Source: Acholoe squamosa (taxonomy: Eukaryota; Annelida; Polychaeta; Phyllodocida; Polynoidae). From it: a DNA stretch of 64,000 nt. The number at the start of each line of letters is the position of its first letter. Within the stretch, counting starts at the first letter, position 1. Shown piece after piece: positions 54,469-64,000 of this stretch. The notes beneath the pieces were generated by a model. That model had not been told where the DNA came from and searched no databases. It saw only the letters and a list, made by a program, of their open reading frames with translations. The stretch spans positions 3,526,501-3,590,500 of the forward strand of contig OX439043.1 in the NCBI GenBank assembly GCA_949317995.1, in the 5' to 3' direction. A program made the translations under genes and the position numbers.

Positions 54469-54605
54469 GACGACCAATGGGCATGATGCATTCATGCATC
54501 ATGACGACCAATGGGCATGATGCATTCATGCATCATGACGACCAATGGGCATGATGCATTCATGCATCATGACGACCAATGGGCATGATGCATTCATGCA
54601 TCATG
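54469..54605. repeat. 34-bp tandem array from a foldback arm
   Basis: Four copies of GACGACCAATGGGCATGATG plus CATTCATGCATCAT. Each unit contains the GCATGATGCATTCATGCATCATG-type palindrome of the family arm, so the array is a local expansion of the arm. Confidence 0.85.
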
Positions 54606-54620
54606 TGTTCCACTTAGAGT

Positions 54621-54950
54621 CAGTGGTGTAGGTAGAAGTGACGTACTAATGGCGATGTATGGACGTATATAGATAGAACTAAACGACCGTGGTGTACGAG
54701 GTGGCCGATCCACCACGAGGGGGAGACCCCCCCCCCGAGGGGTGGATCAGCCACCGAGGACACCAGGGGAGTTTAGTTCTATATTTATTTTATGTTTTTA
54801 GAGGTTTAAATAAGGAAAAATTATCAAAATCCGGTACCATAGTTCCCCGTAAAAGCGCCGATCCGCCATTTTGAATGTTTACATGCACCCAAAACGAGGC
54901 TGCAGTGGTGGATCGGCCGCTGTGGTGGATCGGCACACGTTACGCCACTG
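54621..54950. mobile_element. MITE-like element with CAGTGGYGTA ends
   Basis: About 330 bp from CAGTGGTGTAGG to CGTTACGCCACTG. The interior carries several GTGGATCGGC/GCCGATCCAC pieces in both orientations. No target duplication is read. Confidence 0.45.
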
Positions 54951-55299
54951 GGGGTGTGCGGATCGGCTCCCTAATGCTATCTCTACGGGAAGAAGTTATT
55001 CACATAAAATAAACCATGTTATACCACCTTCATGCACATCTACCACCAAACACCACAGACATAATTATCTCATTCGTTTATACAACATGAGAGGAGCAGG
55101 GAAGTGTTTAAATTATTGTATGTATATATGTATACGTCTTCGATGATTCGTGAATACAACTTTACATTTCCTTTCTTTCTGGTTTTGAATTAGTGTAGAA
55201 CTTCTTCATCAGTCAGTACTGTGGCAATGTCACTGATAGGAATCTTTCCTTATTTTTTTCCTGTTTATCTACATCCAGTCTCTTATCATGCGCGCTGTC

Positions 55300-55425
55300 T
55301 GCTTCTGTCCCTGTCCCTATCTCTGTCCCTTTCTGTGTCTCTGTCCCTGTCTCTGTCTCTGTCCCTCTCTCTTTCTTCCCATGTTTCTGTCTGTCTCTCA
55401 CGGTCTCTGTCTGGCCCTCTATCTG

Positions 55426-55502
<77 letters not shown>

Positions 55503-55555
55503 ATATATATATTTGTCTATCTATCTGTCTATCTATCTGTCTGTCTATCTATCCT
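55300..55555. repeat. TCTG/ATCT microsatellite
   Basis: A CTGTCCCTGTCT-type tract passes into about 18 perfect ATCT units (55421-55500) and then mixed ATCTGTCT. Long frames in it are artefacts. Confidence 0.95.
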
Positions 55556-55807
55556 CGTCTACATCCTTCCCTCACCAAATCCCTTCCCCCCGACCTCCCT
55601 CAGTGCACCTAAATATAGACGGATCTCCCACGACGTACGTCAACAAGTCAGGTTCGTGACGTATCGGTATGACGTATCGTGCCGTACATAGTAATTATGT
55701 ACGTCTCTGATGGGGCAATTAACGCCACAGTCTAATTAGAGCAATATAGAAGGGGGGAATTATTATGGAATAAATTACTTTCATCTTCAAAGTATCACAT
55801 AGTGCTT

Positions 55808-55882
55808 TAGCCCTTTGACGATTGCTGATGCATTAATGCATCATGCCCATTGGTCGTCATGATGCATAAATGAAGTGCTGGC
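55808..55882. mobile_element. Truncated TTAA foldback element
   Basis: Only the left end and first arm are present (AGCCCTTTGACGATTGCTGA, TGCATTAATGCATCATGCCC, ATGAAGTGCTGGCGAGAC). The sequence then changes abruptly. Confidence 0.55.
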
Positions 55883-56795
55883 GAGACAAAAGCTTCAGAT
55901 ACTCGGTCACTCCATCAATTTTTATGTTTATAAGAATGTGCTGGAAACTTCTTCAAAGGTTAAAATCCCTGCATCAAAAAATTGCCAATTTTCAAAAACG
56001 CTGAGTCACGTCGTCACCCCCGTCACTTTTAACCCTCATGTCCCCTTGTCTCAAAAATAAAAAGCTGGGCAGGATACACACCTCTACACCAGAAGCCCTT
56101 TAGGGTCATTGTTGACAAAGGGGACACGCGGACACACAAAAATGATTTTGCCCCCACCCCCCCCCTCCGTCTAGAAAAATCTGTCCTCCTCTTGAGGGGC
56201 CGAAAATAGTGCACACAAATATGTCATTTCGACCTATAGTAAGTAACATGCAGACTTCTTCGCTGAAAACAGACACTGTTATTTTCAAGGGGTTGAAAAA
56301 ATGTTGTTCCCCTCCCCCTCAAAAATTGTCACTCCCTCTTTCTTCTTTTTCTAACATTTCGAATTCTATCTTTAGAGATTTTTAGCTAAGAGTAATATAT
56401 ATGGCTGCAAAGAGGGTGTGACACTATGAAGTAACAGGAAGACGGGATTTCTCCTGGGTGTGGCCGCTAACTTACCACCAGGTGTCACCACCGGTCACGT
56501 GACGACCACCCACACAGGGGCACCATGGGAAGGATCACTACTTCCGGTCTGCTACAACCAAGGTGGTACAAAGTGGTATTCCTTTTGTCTCTGACCTCTG
56601 TTAATAACATTTCCCTCACCTCTGTTAATGACATTTCCTCACCTCTGTTAATGACATTTCCTCACCTCTTCACTCCTTCTAAGGGAGTGATCGGCATTTA
56701 TCAACAGGGGGGATGGTGGGTTTGAGGGGGGGGGCGGCATAAAAGATTCAGACCCCTCCTGAAGGGGGGGGATGTTAAGAAAATATAAAGCTTTT
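55883..56795. other. Intergenic, decayed elements
   Basis: No gene. 56030-56340 carries alternating CCCCTTG/CAAGGGG-like blocks typical of a decayed MITE. TTATCAACAGGGGGGATGGTG at 56697-56716 resembles 27317-27341. Confidence 0.3.
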
Positions 56796-56930
56796 TTTTT
56801 GGCGCATCCACCAACCCACCCATAGATAAATAATGACCACTCCCTAACAACATTAGAATAAAACATCCTCCAACCCACCCATAGATAAATAATGACCACT
56901 CCCTAACACCATTAGAATACAACATGTTTT
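56796..56930. repeat. 69-bp direct duplication
   Basis: Two copies of CCAACCCACCCATAGATAAA, TAATGACCACTCCCTAACA, NCATTAGAATANAACAT in tandem. Confidence 0.85.
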
Positions 56931-56965
56931 ATGATATCCCCCTTTGTTTTTGTTCAGAACTTTCA

Positions 56966-57580
56966 CCGTGTAAGGGCCGCTGATGTAGGAGTGCATCATG
57001 TCCATTGGTCGTCATGATGCACCAATGAAGTGCTGGTGAGCACTTGATTGGAGCATCATGCCTACCCTCTAGGACTGTATCAATTCTGGTAGGGTTGGCT
57101 TGATGCATCAAGAATGTAAACCTGGTAAATGGCCAGGTCTACATTCCTGCATTATGGTGAACCATGGGCATGATGCATTAGGCCAAAAAAAGGTTTGTTT
57201 CCGGTAATATGGTCAAAAAAGGTGAGGTTGGTAGGTCGGATTTTTCTTCTTTTTTTTTTTTAGATCTGAGATCTTATCTAGGCATGATTGTATTGAATTG
57301 TGGATCCCATAAGTGTGCCATATCACTTTTTCCTTTGGTCATCATGCTTACGATGTATTTTGCCAAAAAAAATGCATTAAACAAACATGAAAATATAGGC
57401 ATACATTTCCGACCCTAAAAATGCCTAAAATATGAAAGAAATGCCTAAAAATATGAAAAAAAATATAGAAAAATATCAAAAATTTCTTTAAAAAGTCTGA
57501 GGTCGGCCCTGTTTGGTTGAGGTCGGTCGGGTTACCGGAAACAAACCTTTTTTTGGCCTTAGCTGCCTTTAATGGGTTAA
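56966..57580. mobile_element. TTAA foldback element split by a PIF/Harbinger-type MITE
   Basis: The left end is GTAAGGGCCGCTGATG. After the nested element is removed the right end reads GCATTAGCTGCCTTTAATGGG, then TTAA (57577-57580), matching the family right end. Arms such as GATGCACCAATGAAGTGCTG and GAGCATCATGCCTACC are present. Confidence 0.65.
57181..57558. mobile_element. Nested MITE with TTA target duplication (PIF/Harbinger type)
   Basis: 378 bp with perfect inverted ends GGCCAAAAAAAGGTTTGTTT and its complement, extending through CCGGTAA. It is flanked by TTA at 57178-57180 and 57559-57561. A TWA duplication is the mark of PIF/Harbinger elements. The interior is AT-rich without a gene. 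Confidence 0.75.
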
Positions 57581-58831
57581 CATACATATTAGACTTGCCT
57601 AAGTCTCTGATTATATGACATAATGACTGTAATGAGTATGATATTATATCAGAAAATAAGGTCTGAATGAATGAGTGAGAGCACTCCAAGGAAAGTGGAG
57701 GAGTCTGGAGTCAGTGTATCTATCGTTCTTTGAAACTCAATTACCTCGCTGTAAGGGTCTACACAGTGTGAGAATGCTTCATTCAAATATTCTTAAACTG
57801 TGCAACCCAAGAAGGGGCTATTTCCGGTATTCCGCGTGACAAATGTCTGTACATGCACACGTCTGGAAAGATGCCCTTGTGCTGGCTGCTCTGGGATTGG
57901 AGATGGGGGGGGGGGGCGTATATCAGATAAAAGATCTTCATCCTTCCGTCCCTACTCCTGGATCCAGGGAGAACTAAATAGCCGCGCCTTACTATGCGGC
58001 ATATTATTATTGTCATGATTAAGCAGGTGAATAGCATATTAATAGACAACTTTATTAGAGTGAGTATACACCAAGTTAGTGTAGATGAGAGAATAGGAAC
58101 CACCAAATCTGCATCTTGTATTCCAAAGTCATTCAAAGAAAACTGTCCATAATGCATGCATTTTCCTCCGCTACCATCTTATCTGGTCATTACAGGCAAT
58201 CCTGTAAGGCCTAAAAATGGTGTGTTTCCAGTCAACCGACTGACCCCGGCAAATAGGGCCCACCCTAGATTTTTTTTTTTTCTTTGAAGATTTTTTTTTT
58301 CATTTTTTTCTTTTTAAAAAATGTTCAAATGTAGCTTCAATAGACTACATTTTCAGGTCTCTGCATGTATTTATCCATACTCCATATAAATTTCATATTT
58401 CTCACCTCTTTAGCATTTTCCACGGTTTGCCTTACAAAGAATATTTTGCAGAATCAAAGAATTTGATATATCTATTGATAGATGTCCTAGCATTTCCTAT
58501 ATACATGTATAGATGTAAAGAAAAAATAAGATAAAATGAACAATGCGACTTCCCTGGCGTTTCAAGTAATGTTACTGAAATTTCCATCCAATTCTGGACA
58601 AATATCTTTTTAGATAATAATCATTATGTGCTGGTTCTGGTGAATAGAATAGTCAGGGCTGCATTTACGCATTGTGCATCAGCGACCCTTGAAGGGTTAA
58701 AGCCAAGGGGGGGGGGGGTGGTTAGACAGGTGTGTTAACAATGAGCTCAATGACTGATTTTTCATTGTGTCACCAATTACTTCTCATATATCACCTTCTA
58801 AGACAAGGGCACTAGGGAACCCTATCCAGGT
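57581..58831. other. Intergenic, nothing firm
   Basis: A right-end fragment of the foldback family sits at 58655-58700 (GCATCAGCGACCCTTGAAGG followed by GTTAA). The rest shows no gene or clear element. Confidence 0.4.
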
Positions 58832-59125
58832 CAGGGGCGTAGGAAAAAGGGGGGGGGGCAAGGGGGCCTGGGCCCCTTCAATCGTAAAGGAAGGGGCCTG
58901 AATATGTCTGGGGCCCCCAAAATTTGCCAAGAATTCATAGTAAATTTGACGAGAAGCTAAAACTTTGCATCCCAAATTAGTAATGGAATAGGAAAAATGG
59001 GGGCCTGGGCCTCAAGTCAGATCTAAAATTCAACAAAAATTACAAAAAATTACTTGACCTGACAGTTTAAGGTGGTTGTGGTAGGACCCATTCTGGGCAC
59101 CCGCAGTGAAGATTTGCTTCTGTGT
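58832..59125. mobile_element. Second CAGGGGCGTAGG MITE
   Basis: Starts CAGGGGCGTAGGAAAAAGG and matches 26088-26379 through the interior (GCTAAAACTTTGCATCCCAA, CAAGTCAGATCTAAAATTCA). The right end is degraded. Confidence 0.6.
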
Positions 59126-59170
59126 CAGGTTCAGAGTACAAAATGTAGACCCAGGGGTGTGTCAGGAGAC

Positions 59171-59576
59171 CCCGGTCCCCGCACTCATATAAGATACAAG
59201 ACACCATCAGCGTTATGGATTTCCAAAATGACCCCCATTTCCGCTGATTTTAGACTGAAAATACCCCCTTTTTCTCTGAAAAACGCTGATTTCTGAGCCT
59301 CCAAAAGTACCCCTTTTTTCTGGAAAATGCTGTCTTTTTCACCTGGTCATCCCTTTACTTAAAATCACAGAATTCTCACCTGTATGACTACCCCCTTTTT
59401 CAGGAGAAAGACATATTTTCTTCCCAGGTATATTAGGATTACATTTTTAACATCAGGGCAAAGAAATGCCCCCTTTTTTTGTTATTTCCACTGAGATTTC
59501 TGGAACAAAACACCCCCTTTTCTCAAATTTCAAGGACATTGCTCAAAGTCAAAAATGACCCCTAGTGCGGGGACCC
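59171..59576. mobile_element. Second CCCGGTCCCCGCA element
   Basis: Left end CCCGGTCCCCGCACTCAT; right end AGTGCGGGGACCC. The interior matches 10418-10859 (ACACCATCAGCGTTATGGAT, TGAAAATACCCCCTTTT). No clean target duplication, so it is older than the first copy. Confidence 0.65.
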
Positions 59577-59764
59577 AGAGCATGGGGCATGCAGCCGCCC
59601 TCTACACATCATACTGCTTCTTATCAGTGCTTATCTCTCCAGGTACCAGATCAAACAATGGCCATTCCACTGGGCATCCATACAAAGGCCTATGTGTCTC
59701 TGTTGTCTCTACTGTCCACACTGTGTCGTAGAAATAATAGCACAACTCCCCGGGCACAACCCTC

Positions 59765-60398
59765 ATCCCAAAGTTTACAGTCTTAGAGCGAGTTTATGAA
59801 TTTACCTATTTAGGTGTGACAATAGACACTGGTCTAACGTTCACTGCCCACAGAGAGAATACTTGTAAAAGTTCAGGCAAAGGCTATCTGACTTGTATAG
59901 AGTTAGAAAGTACACCAATGAAGACACAGCCCTAATAATATACAAAACTCTGGTACTACCAGTACTTGATTATGCCAATTATGTTTGGGACAGAGACTAC
60001 AGGGGTGAACCAAGAGAATTACAGCTCCTGCAAAATAAGGGCTTAAGATCTGTATATAAGGTTAAAATTGAAGAATTTCCCCTGTATACAACAGACCAAT
60101 TACATGACAAAAGTGGATGTAAAAAATGAATTGATAGAAGAGTTATACACCTTCTGGCATATGCCTTTAGATTAAAAAATATCCAAAACCTGGTAGATAA
60201 CAGAAACCTCCCTACACGGAGAAATCAGGGCATTAGGCTAACACTACCACATTCACTGAAACAGCTTGTTATAAGGGGATCTTACTATAAAGCCATAAAA
60301 AGATGGAATGATCTCAAGGTTGAATATACCACTATAGCATGTCCAAAGATATTTAAAAAGAAAATTCTCGCAGACTATCCCACTTGTTTCATGTAGGA
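59765..60398 (+). pseudogene. LINE reverse transcriptase C-terminal fragment
   Basis: Reads the end of a non-LTR retrotransposon RT: YEFTYLGVTIDTGLTFTAH, then a frame shift, MYRVRKYTNEDTALIIYKTL, VLPVLDYANYVWD, LQLLQNKGLRSVYK, an in-frame stop at 60127-60129, then IDRRVIHLLAYAFRLKN and SYYKAIKRWNDLK. It is 5'-truncated, broken by at least one stop and one frame change, and dead. Its 3' part continues to an A-rich tail near 60690. It is a different family from the LINE at 37018-40720. Confidence 0.85.
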
Positions 60399-60695
60399 GA
60401 CCTGTTTCTTCTCCCTATTACTGGTATTTTCATCTAGGAAGATCTGTAAAATCCCTCATCTCATCTCATCTCATCCCAAAAATGTATCATATATAATCTG
60501 TACTTTAGTTAAGATGTATTAGCAACTGTATTATTTCCCGCTATACCTGGTATAATGACTAGATTTTACATATGAAATATTAAGGGGTACTAACGTAAGT
60601 AGGGCAATGCGTGCATGTTAGGTTTAATACATATCATTTATTTACTTATTTGTATATGTGTTATTAGACCCAATAAAAACTCAAAAAAAAAGAAA
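60399..60695 (+). mobile_element. 3' untranslated end of the LINE fragment
   Basis: About 290 bp of non-coding sequence ending in CAATAAAAACTCAAAAAAAA, the usual LINE 3' end. A short ATCTC repeat (60460-60473) lies after the stop codon. Confidence 0.6.
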
Positions 60696-60984
60696 AAGTT
60701 GCCTGTTTTCACAGAGATTCCTTGTACATTTGTGTACCACTGTACTGCCACCTTAGGCTTCTTGTAAAATCTACACTGGTGCAATGCTATACAATTATGG
60801 TGGTTCACTCTTCGCTTTTATGGCATTGAGGATCCCTGGTATATTTAACAGTTATTTTTTTACAGTGTACTCTGGACTCTATAGGCCCTACTCTGCTGTC
60901 TGTTTGTCCAATGTCGGTCTGACTTGTCTCCACTCTTTTTCAATATCCTTGATGTAAAAGCTATGCTCTGTACAGGTCTCCTGC

Positions 60985-61350
60985 ATGGAGGATGTTGCAC
61001 ACAAGCTAAAGAGAGCACTAAGTATGTACCCACTCGCTTTAAAAAGTCACACCACCTTAACTTGTACACACTGCATTAGAATTTAGACTGAAAAAACACA
61101 TTAGACTGAAAAAGACACCTGCCTTGTATAGGAATAGTGTGTATTGCACAAGCAGGTACCTTACTGTGCGACTCTTTTATAAGTGCTCTTGTGTTGAGTG
61201 TCTATCATTTTCTTGAAAGGTACTTAAACCAGACTGACATGAGCACTTCTGTACAACATGTAAAAAAATTTGGGACTGAAAAGAAAGTGACTTCAGCAAT
61301 TGATGCACTTCTTGGGCAGAACTCCCTTTTCCCCCATGTGCAACACCCTC
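60985..61350. mobile_element. Third, diverged GGAGGATGTTGC foldback element
   Basis: Left end GGAGGATGTTGCACACAAGC; right end CATGTGCAACACCCTCCTCC. The interior shares AGTATGTACCCACT, GTCACACCAC and GACACCTGCCTTGTATAGGA with the pair at 29820-30560. Confidence 0.55.
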
Positions 61351-61587
61351 CTCCTATTGGCGAGTACACGGTCAATATAGGCTATAGTGCATACATGTAC
61401 CAACATTCACCCACTGCCCTCTCCTCTGTAACATGTGCATGTAGCAGTCTGCCTCAACACTCCTTAGGGACCTCCGGGTACAAGGTTGGGGGAATCAGCT
61501 AAATTAAAATTTCATTTATAATGTAACAGCATTATAATACATGGACGGTATGAAGGGGCCCTGGCACCACATGTGTATGTATACCTA

Positions 61588-61785
61588 CCGTAGATCCTCG
61601 CGTATAAGACGTGGCTTATGCACGTGATTTACACCACCTGGGTGCTATAGGAATTTTATTTTACTATAGAACAATATTAGAGTCTAGAGTTAGCAAGATT
61701 TGACCCCAGGTACATCCTATAAGTTTTAGCCTAACTCAGGGTGCGTCCTATACGCGAGGGGCGTCTTATACGCGAGGATTTACGG
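61588..61785. mobile_element. Tc1/mariner-like MITE (TA-flanked)
   Basis: 198 bp with inverted ends CCGTAGATCCTCGCGTATAA and its complement (TATACGCGAGGATTTACGG), flanked by TA (61586-61587, 61786-61787). A TA duplication points to Tc1/mariner mobilisation. Internal CGTATAAGACG/CGTCTTATACG pairs add to the palindrome. Confidence 0.75.
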
Positions 61786-62087
61786 TACATTACATTACAC
61801 TTAAATACCTATACATGTCCAACTTGATATCACCTCTATAAATTGTGTATCAAGTTCAAAATACATCCAATCACATGTTAACAATTATAACCCTTTAGTG
61901 GCAAGGTTTAGATTCTACTCCAAAGAGGCCCCCCTCCTCCCACACCACCCGTTCCGGCTTCCCACTCTCACCAAGACATCCGATTGTTGTTCCTGTCCTC
62001 AGTTCATCAAACAGCATTTCCCCGTCTGCCACCCCTCACCTGACCCCAACCCCCTCCTCCCCCCGCCACCCATCCCCATATACCTCC

Positions 62088-62313
62088 ACCCTAAGGACCG
62101 CTGTTGCTGAAGTACATCATTCCCATTGGTCGCCATGATGCACCAATGAAGTACTGGCTCGCCAGCACTTCATTGGTGCATCATGCCGACCCTCTGAGGG
62201 TCGGAATGATCCATAAATGCAACCATGGTGAGTTACCCACAAGGTCTGTACTTATGAATCACACCGACAATGGGCATGCCGATTAATGCATTAGCGGTCT
62301 TTTAGGGGTTAAT
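62088..62313. mobile_element. TTAA foldback MITE, copy near 62.1 kb
   Basis: Left end CCCTAAGGACCGCTGTTGCT, right end GCATTAGCGGTCTTTTAGGGG followed by TTAA (62307-62313). Stem unit GATGCACCAATGAAGTACTG with inverse. The left TTAA has decayed. Confidence 0.65.
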
Positions 62314-62954
62314 ATACCTGAGTAGGATGATGTTGTGTGTGGACTTCAAAAAGGCCGCCCCTGAGTTACCCGGATCTAAGAGGCGACACCTTGAGGGACG
62401 CCGCCCAAACTCGACTTCTGCATGCACATGCGCACTAAGCACGCGACGCCTGGTAAGGTAGCATCGGTGTATGTGAGAAAAAAGAGGGGGTGAAAGATTG
62501 TGGTCTTTGTTCGTGCCTGGAGGGGTGGGGGAGGGGGTATAGAGTAGGGGGGGTGTAAGTGGTTTGTACGTAGGGACATATCAGACCACGACACAGGGGC
62601 TGATGTGGAAGTCATGTAGAGATCGTACAGAAGAAAAAAAAAGGAAGAGAGAGGGGAAAAAAGAGAAGTTCAAAAGTTCAAGAATGGAAAAAAGGAAAGG
62701 GGAGACATTCAGATAGATCTTGGGAAGAATCCTTACCCCTTGTTGAAATGTTGAGAGAACCTCTGGTGATGATGAATCTGAGTGCTTGTATTATTTACCC
62801 CGTACATGTGTTCATGAAATGCATTTTTGACCTCAATATTTCATTGTCAGCATATAATTATCAGCCCCCGATCAGCCCCAAATATCACTGCCTTATAACT
62901 GTAAGGGCCTTGCTGGTTACTGTGTACATGATGCACTAATGACACTAGCAGTCA

Positions 62955-63219
62955 TTAACCCTTCAAAGGTCACTGATCCATTAATGCATCATGCCCATTG
63001 GTCGTCATGATGCACCAATGAAGTGCTGGCAAGACTGCTCGCCAGCACTTCATTGGAGCATCATGCCGACCCTCGGGGAGTATATATGCGTCAACGCCTT
63101 AGGGTCAGCATGATGCACCAATGAAGTGCTGGCGAGCAGTCTTGCCAGCACTTCATTGGTGCATCATGCCGACCAATGGCCATGATGTACTCCTGCATCA
63201 GCGGTCTTTAAAGGGTTAA
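62955..63219. mobile_element. TTAA foldback MITE, best-preserved copy
   Basis: TTAA at 62955-62958 and 63216-63219. Left end CCCTTCAAAGGTCACTGATC, right end GCATCAGCGGTCTTTAAAGGG. It has two long stem units (GAAGTGCTGGCAAGACTGCT and inverse; GAAGTGCTGGCGAGCAGTCT and inverse) joined by GGGAGTATATATGCGTCAAC. It can serve as family reference. Confidence 0.85.
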
Positions 63220-64000
63220 AGGGTTACAGTCCCATTCTGTGTTTATGAGTGTTGTGGTATGGGGCACTCATCATCATGGTGATATTGTGGTCAGATTGAT
63301 GTGGTTTGGTTACGCGAGGTGTGTACAGCACATTCCCACCAAAATCATAACCTGACGTACGTGGACATTATTGTATCTTAACTTTCCCCATGCACTCCCC
63401 TCGCCCCAATCACAGACACCCATAATGATATATGAGCACCTGGTTTGAACACACTCCTTTTTTTCTGACAACAGGGAATGGTGAACTTTTGCATGAACGC
63501 ATGATTGAAATTTTGCAAGCTTCCCCCCTTCTCCTCGAGGGTTCAGTTTTCCCCCTCAAACACAAACAAAAAAATATACAAGCTTTTTCATTGCAAACAG
63601 GTGATTTTTGCCACCCCCCCCCCTTACCTTTTATTATGCCCCCTCCCCGTAGTCAAGGAGTCGATAATCCCGCCTCATTTCTTAATAAGTGTTGGTTCAA
63701 AGGGGTTTCAGGTTCAATGGAGTCCTACCCAAATTTTGCTGCCCTGTGATGTCTAGAGGCTATTGCGAAAGGAATCGGAATCGAATTCTCACTGTCATAA
63801 CTCACCTTCCAGTTCCTGGCCGTTTCCCTGCTCAGAGCTAACTTCTCACCATACACTCAGAATCAATCCTCTTAGTGTGAGTCACACTGGGAAGCATTCC
63901 CCAATTCATGAAAACTTAAGAATCAATTCTATAACCTATTACCTTGCTGCAAAACAGGGGAGAAGTCATTGACTGAGGGTAGTCAGTTCCCATTTGGGAA
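63220..64000. other. Intergenic, nothing recognised
   Basis: No gene or element ends supported; short frames here are low in information. Confidence 0.35.

Noticed and set aside
55213..55691. Ser/Leu/Tyr-Ile repeat frames
   Set aside because: Translation of TCTG and ATCT microsatellites.

Overview
This is eukaryotic (metazoan) genomic DNA: spliced exons with canonical GT/AG borders, long introns, and a very dense load of transposons and satellites. The only host gene I can identify firmly is a matrix metalloproteinase of the MMP21 type (six exons, 11183-16431, + strand). Together with the style of the repeats this suggests a marine invertebrate, most likely a deuterostome such as a hemichordate or amphioxus. 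That placement is inference; no sequence here fixes the species.

Layout. 1-5.3 kb: 3' part of a Ty3/gypsy-type LTR retrotransposon (integrase reading frame open at the window edge, then a long non-coding 3' part with an LTR-like end). 5.3-11.2 kb: small DNA transposons, a 2.3 kb inverted-repeat element stuffed with a GGGCA minisatellite, two copies of a tailless SINE-like retroposon, and an 8-bp-TSD element. 11.2-16.4 kb: MMP21, lacking its signal-peptide exon; its introns carry hairpins and a run of decoy-like splice acceptors. 16.4-36.2 kb: no recognisable gene, but five large satellite arrays (49, 68, 52, 40 and 84 bp periods) and several foldback elements. 36284-49735: a complete Polinton/Maverick-type insertion (5'-AG...CT-3' ends, 6-bp CATGCC target duplication, 0.63/0.73 kb terminal inverted repeats), itself carrying a 3.7 kb LINE insertion whose upstream frame is a NADAR-domain protein. 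49.7-64 kb: further MITEs (many of one TTAA-flanked foldback family), a third SINE copy, a LINE 3' fragment, microsatellites and one possible CpG-type promoter at 52.55 kb.

How it fits together. The window is a nested mobile-element landscape around one developmental protease gene. The Polinton landed in an older palindromic repeat, the LINE landed in the Polinton's left terminal repeat, and smaller TTAA and TWA elements landed in both the Polinton and the MITEs. The Polinton keeps intact-looking ends but shows no polymerase, integrase, ATPase or capsid genes; its remaining frames (one PC4-like, others unrecognised) suggest a non-autonomous or heavily remodelled element. Several satellite arrays look as if they grew out of hairpin arms of the TTAA foldback family.

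The most unusual items are the NADAR frame joined to a LINE, the gene-poor Polinton with perfect ends, the array of CRE-like TGACGTCA sites, and the repeated splice-acceptor sequences before the catalytic exon of MMP21.
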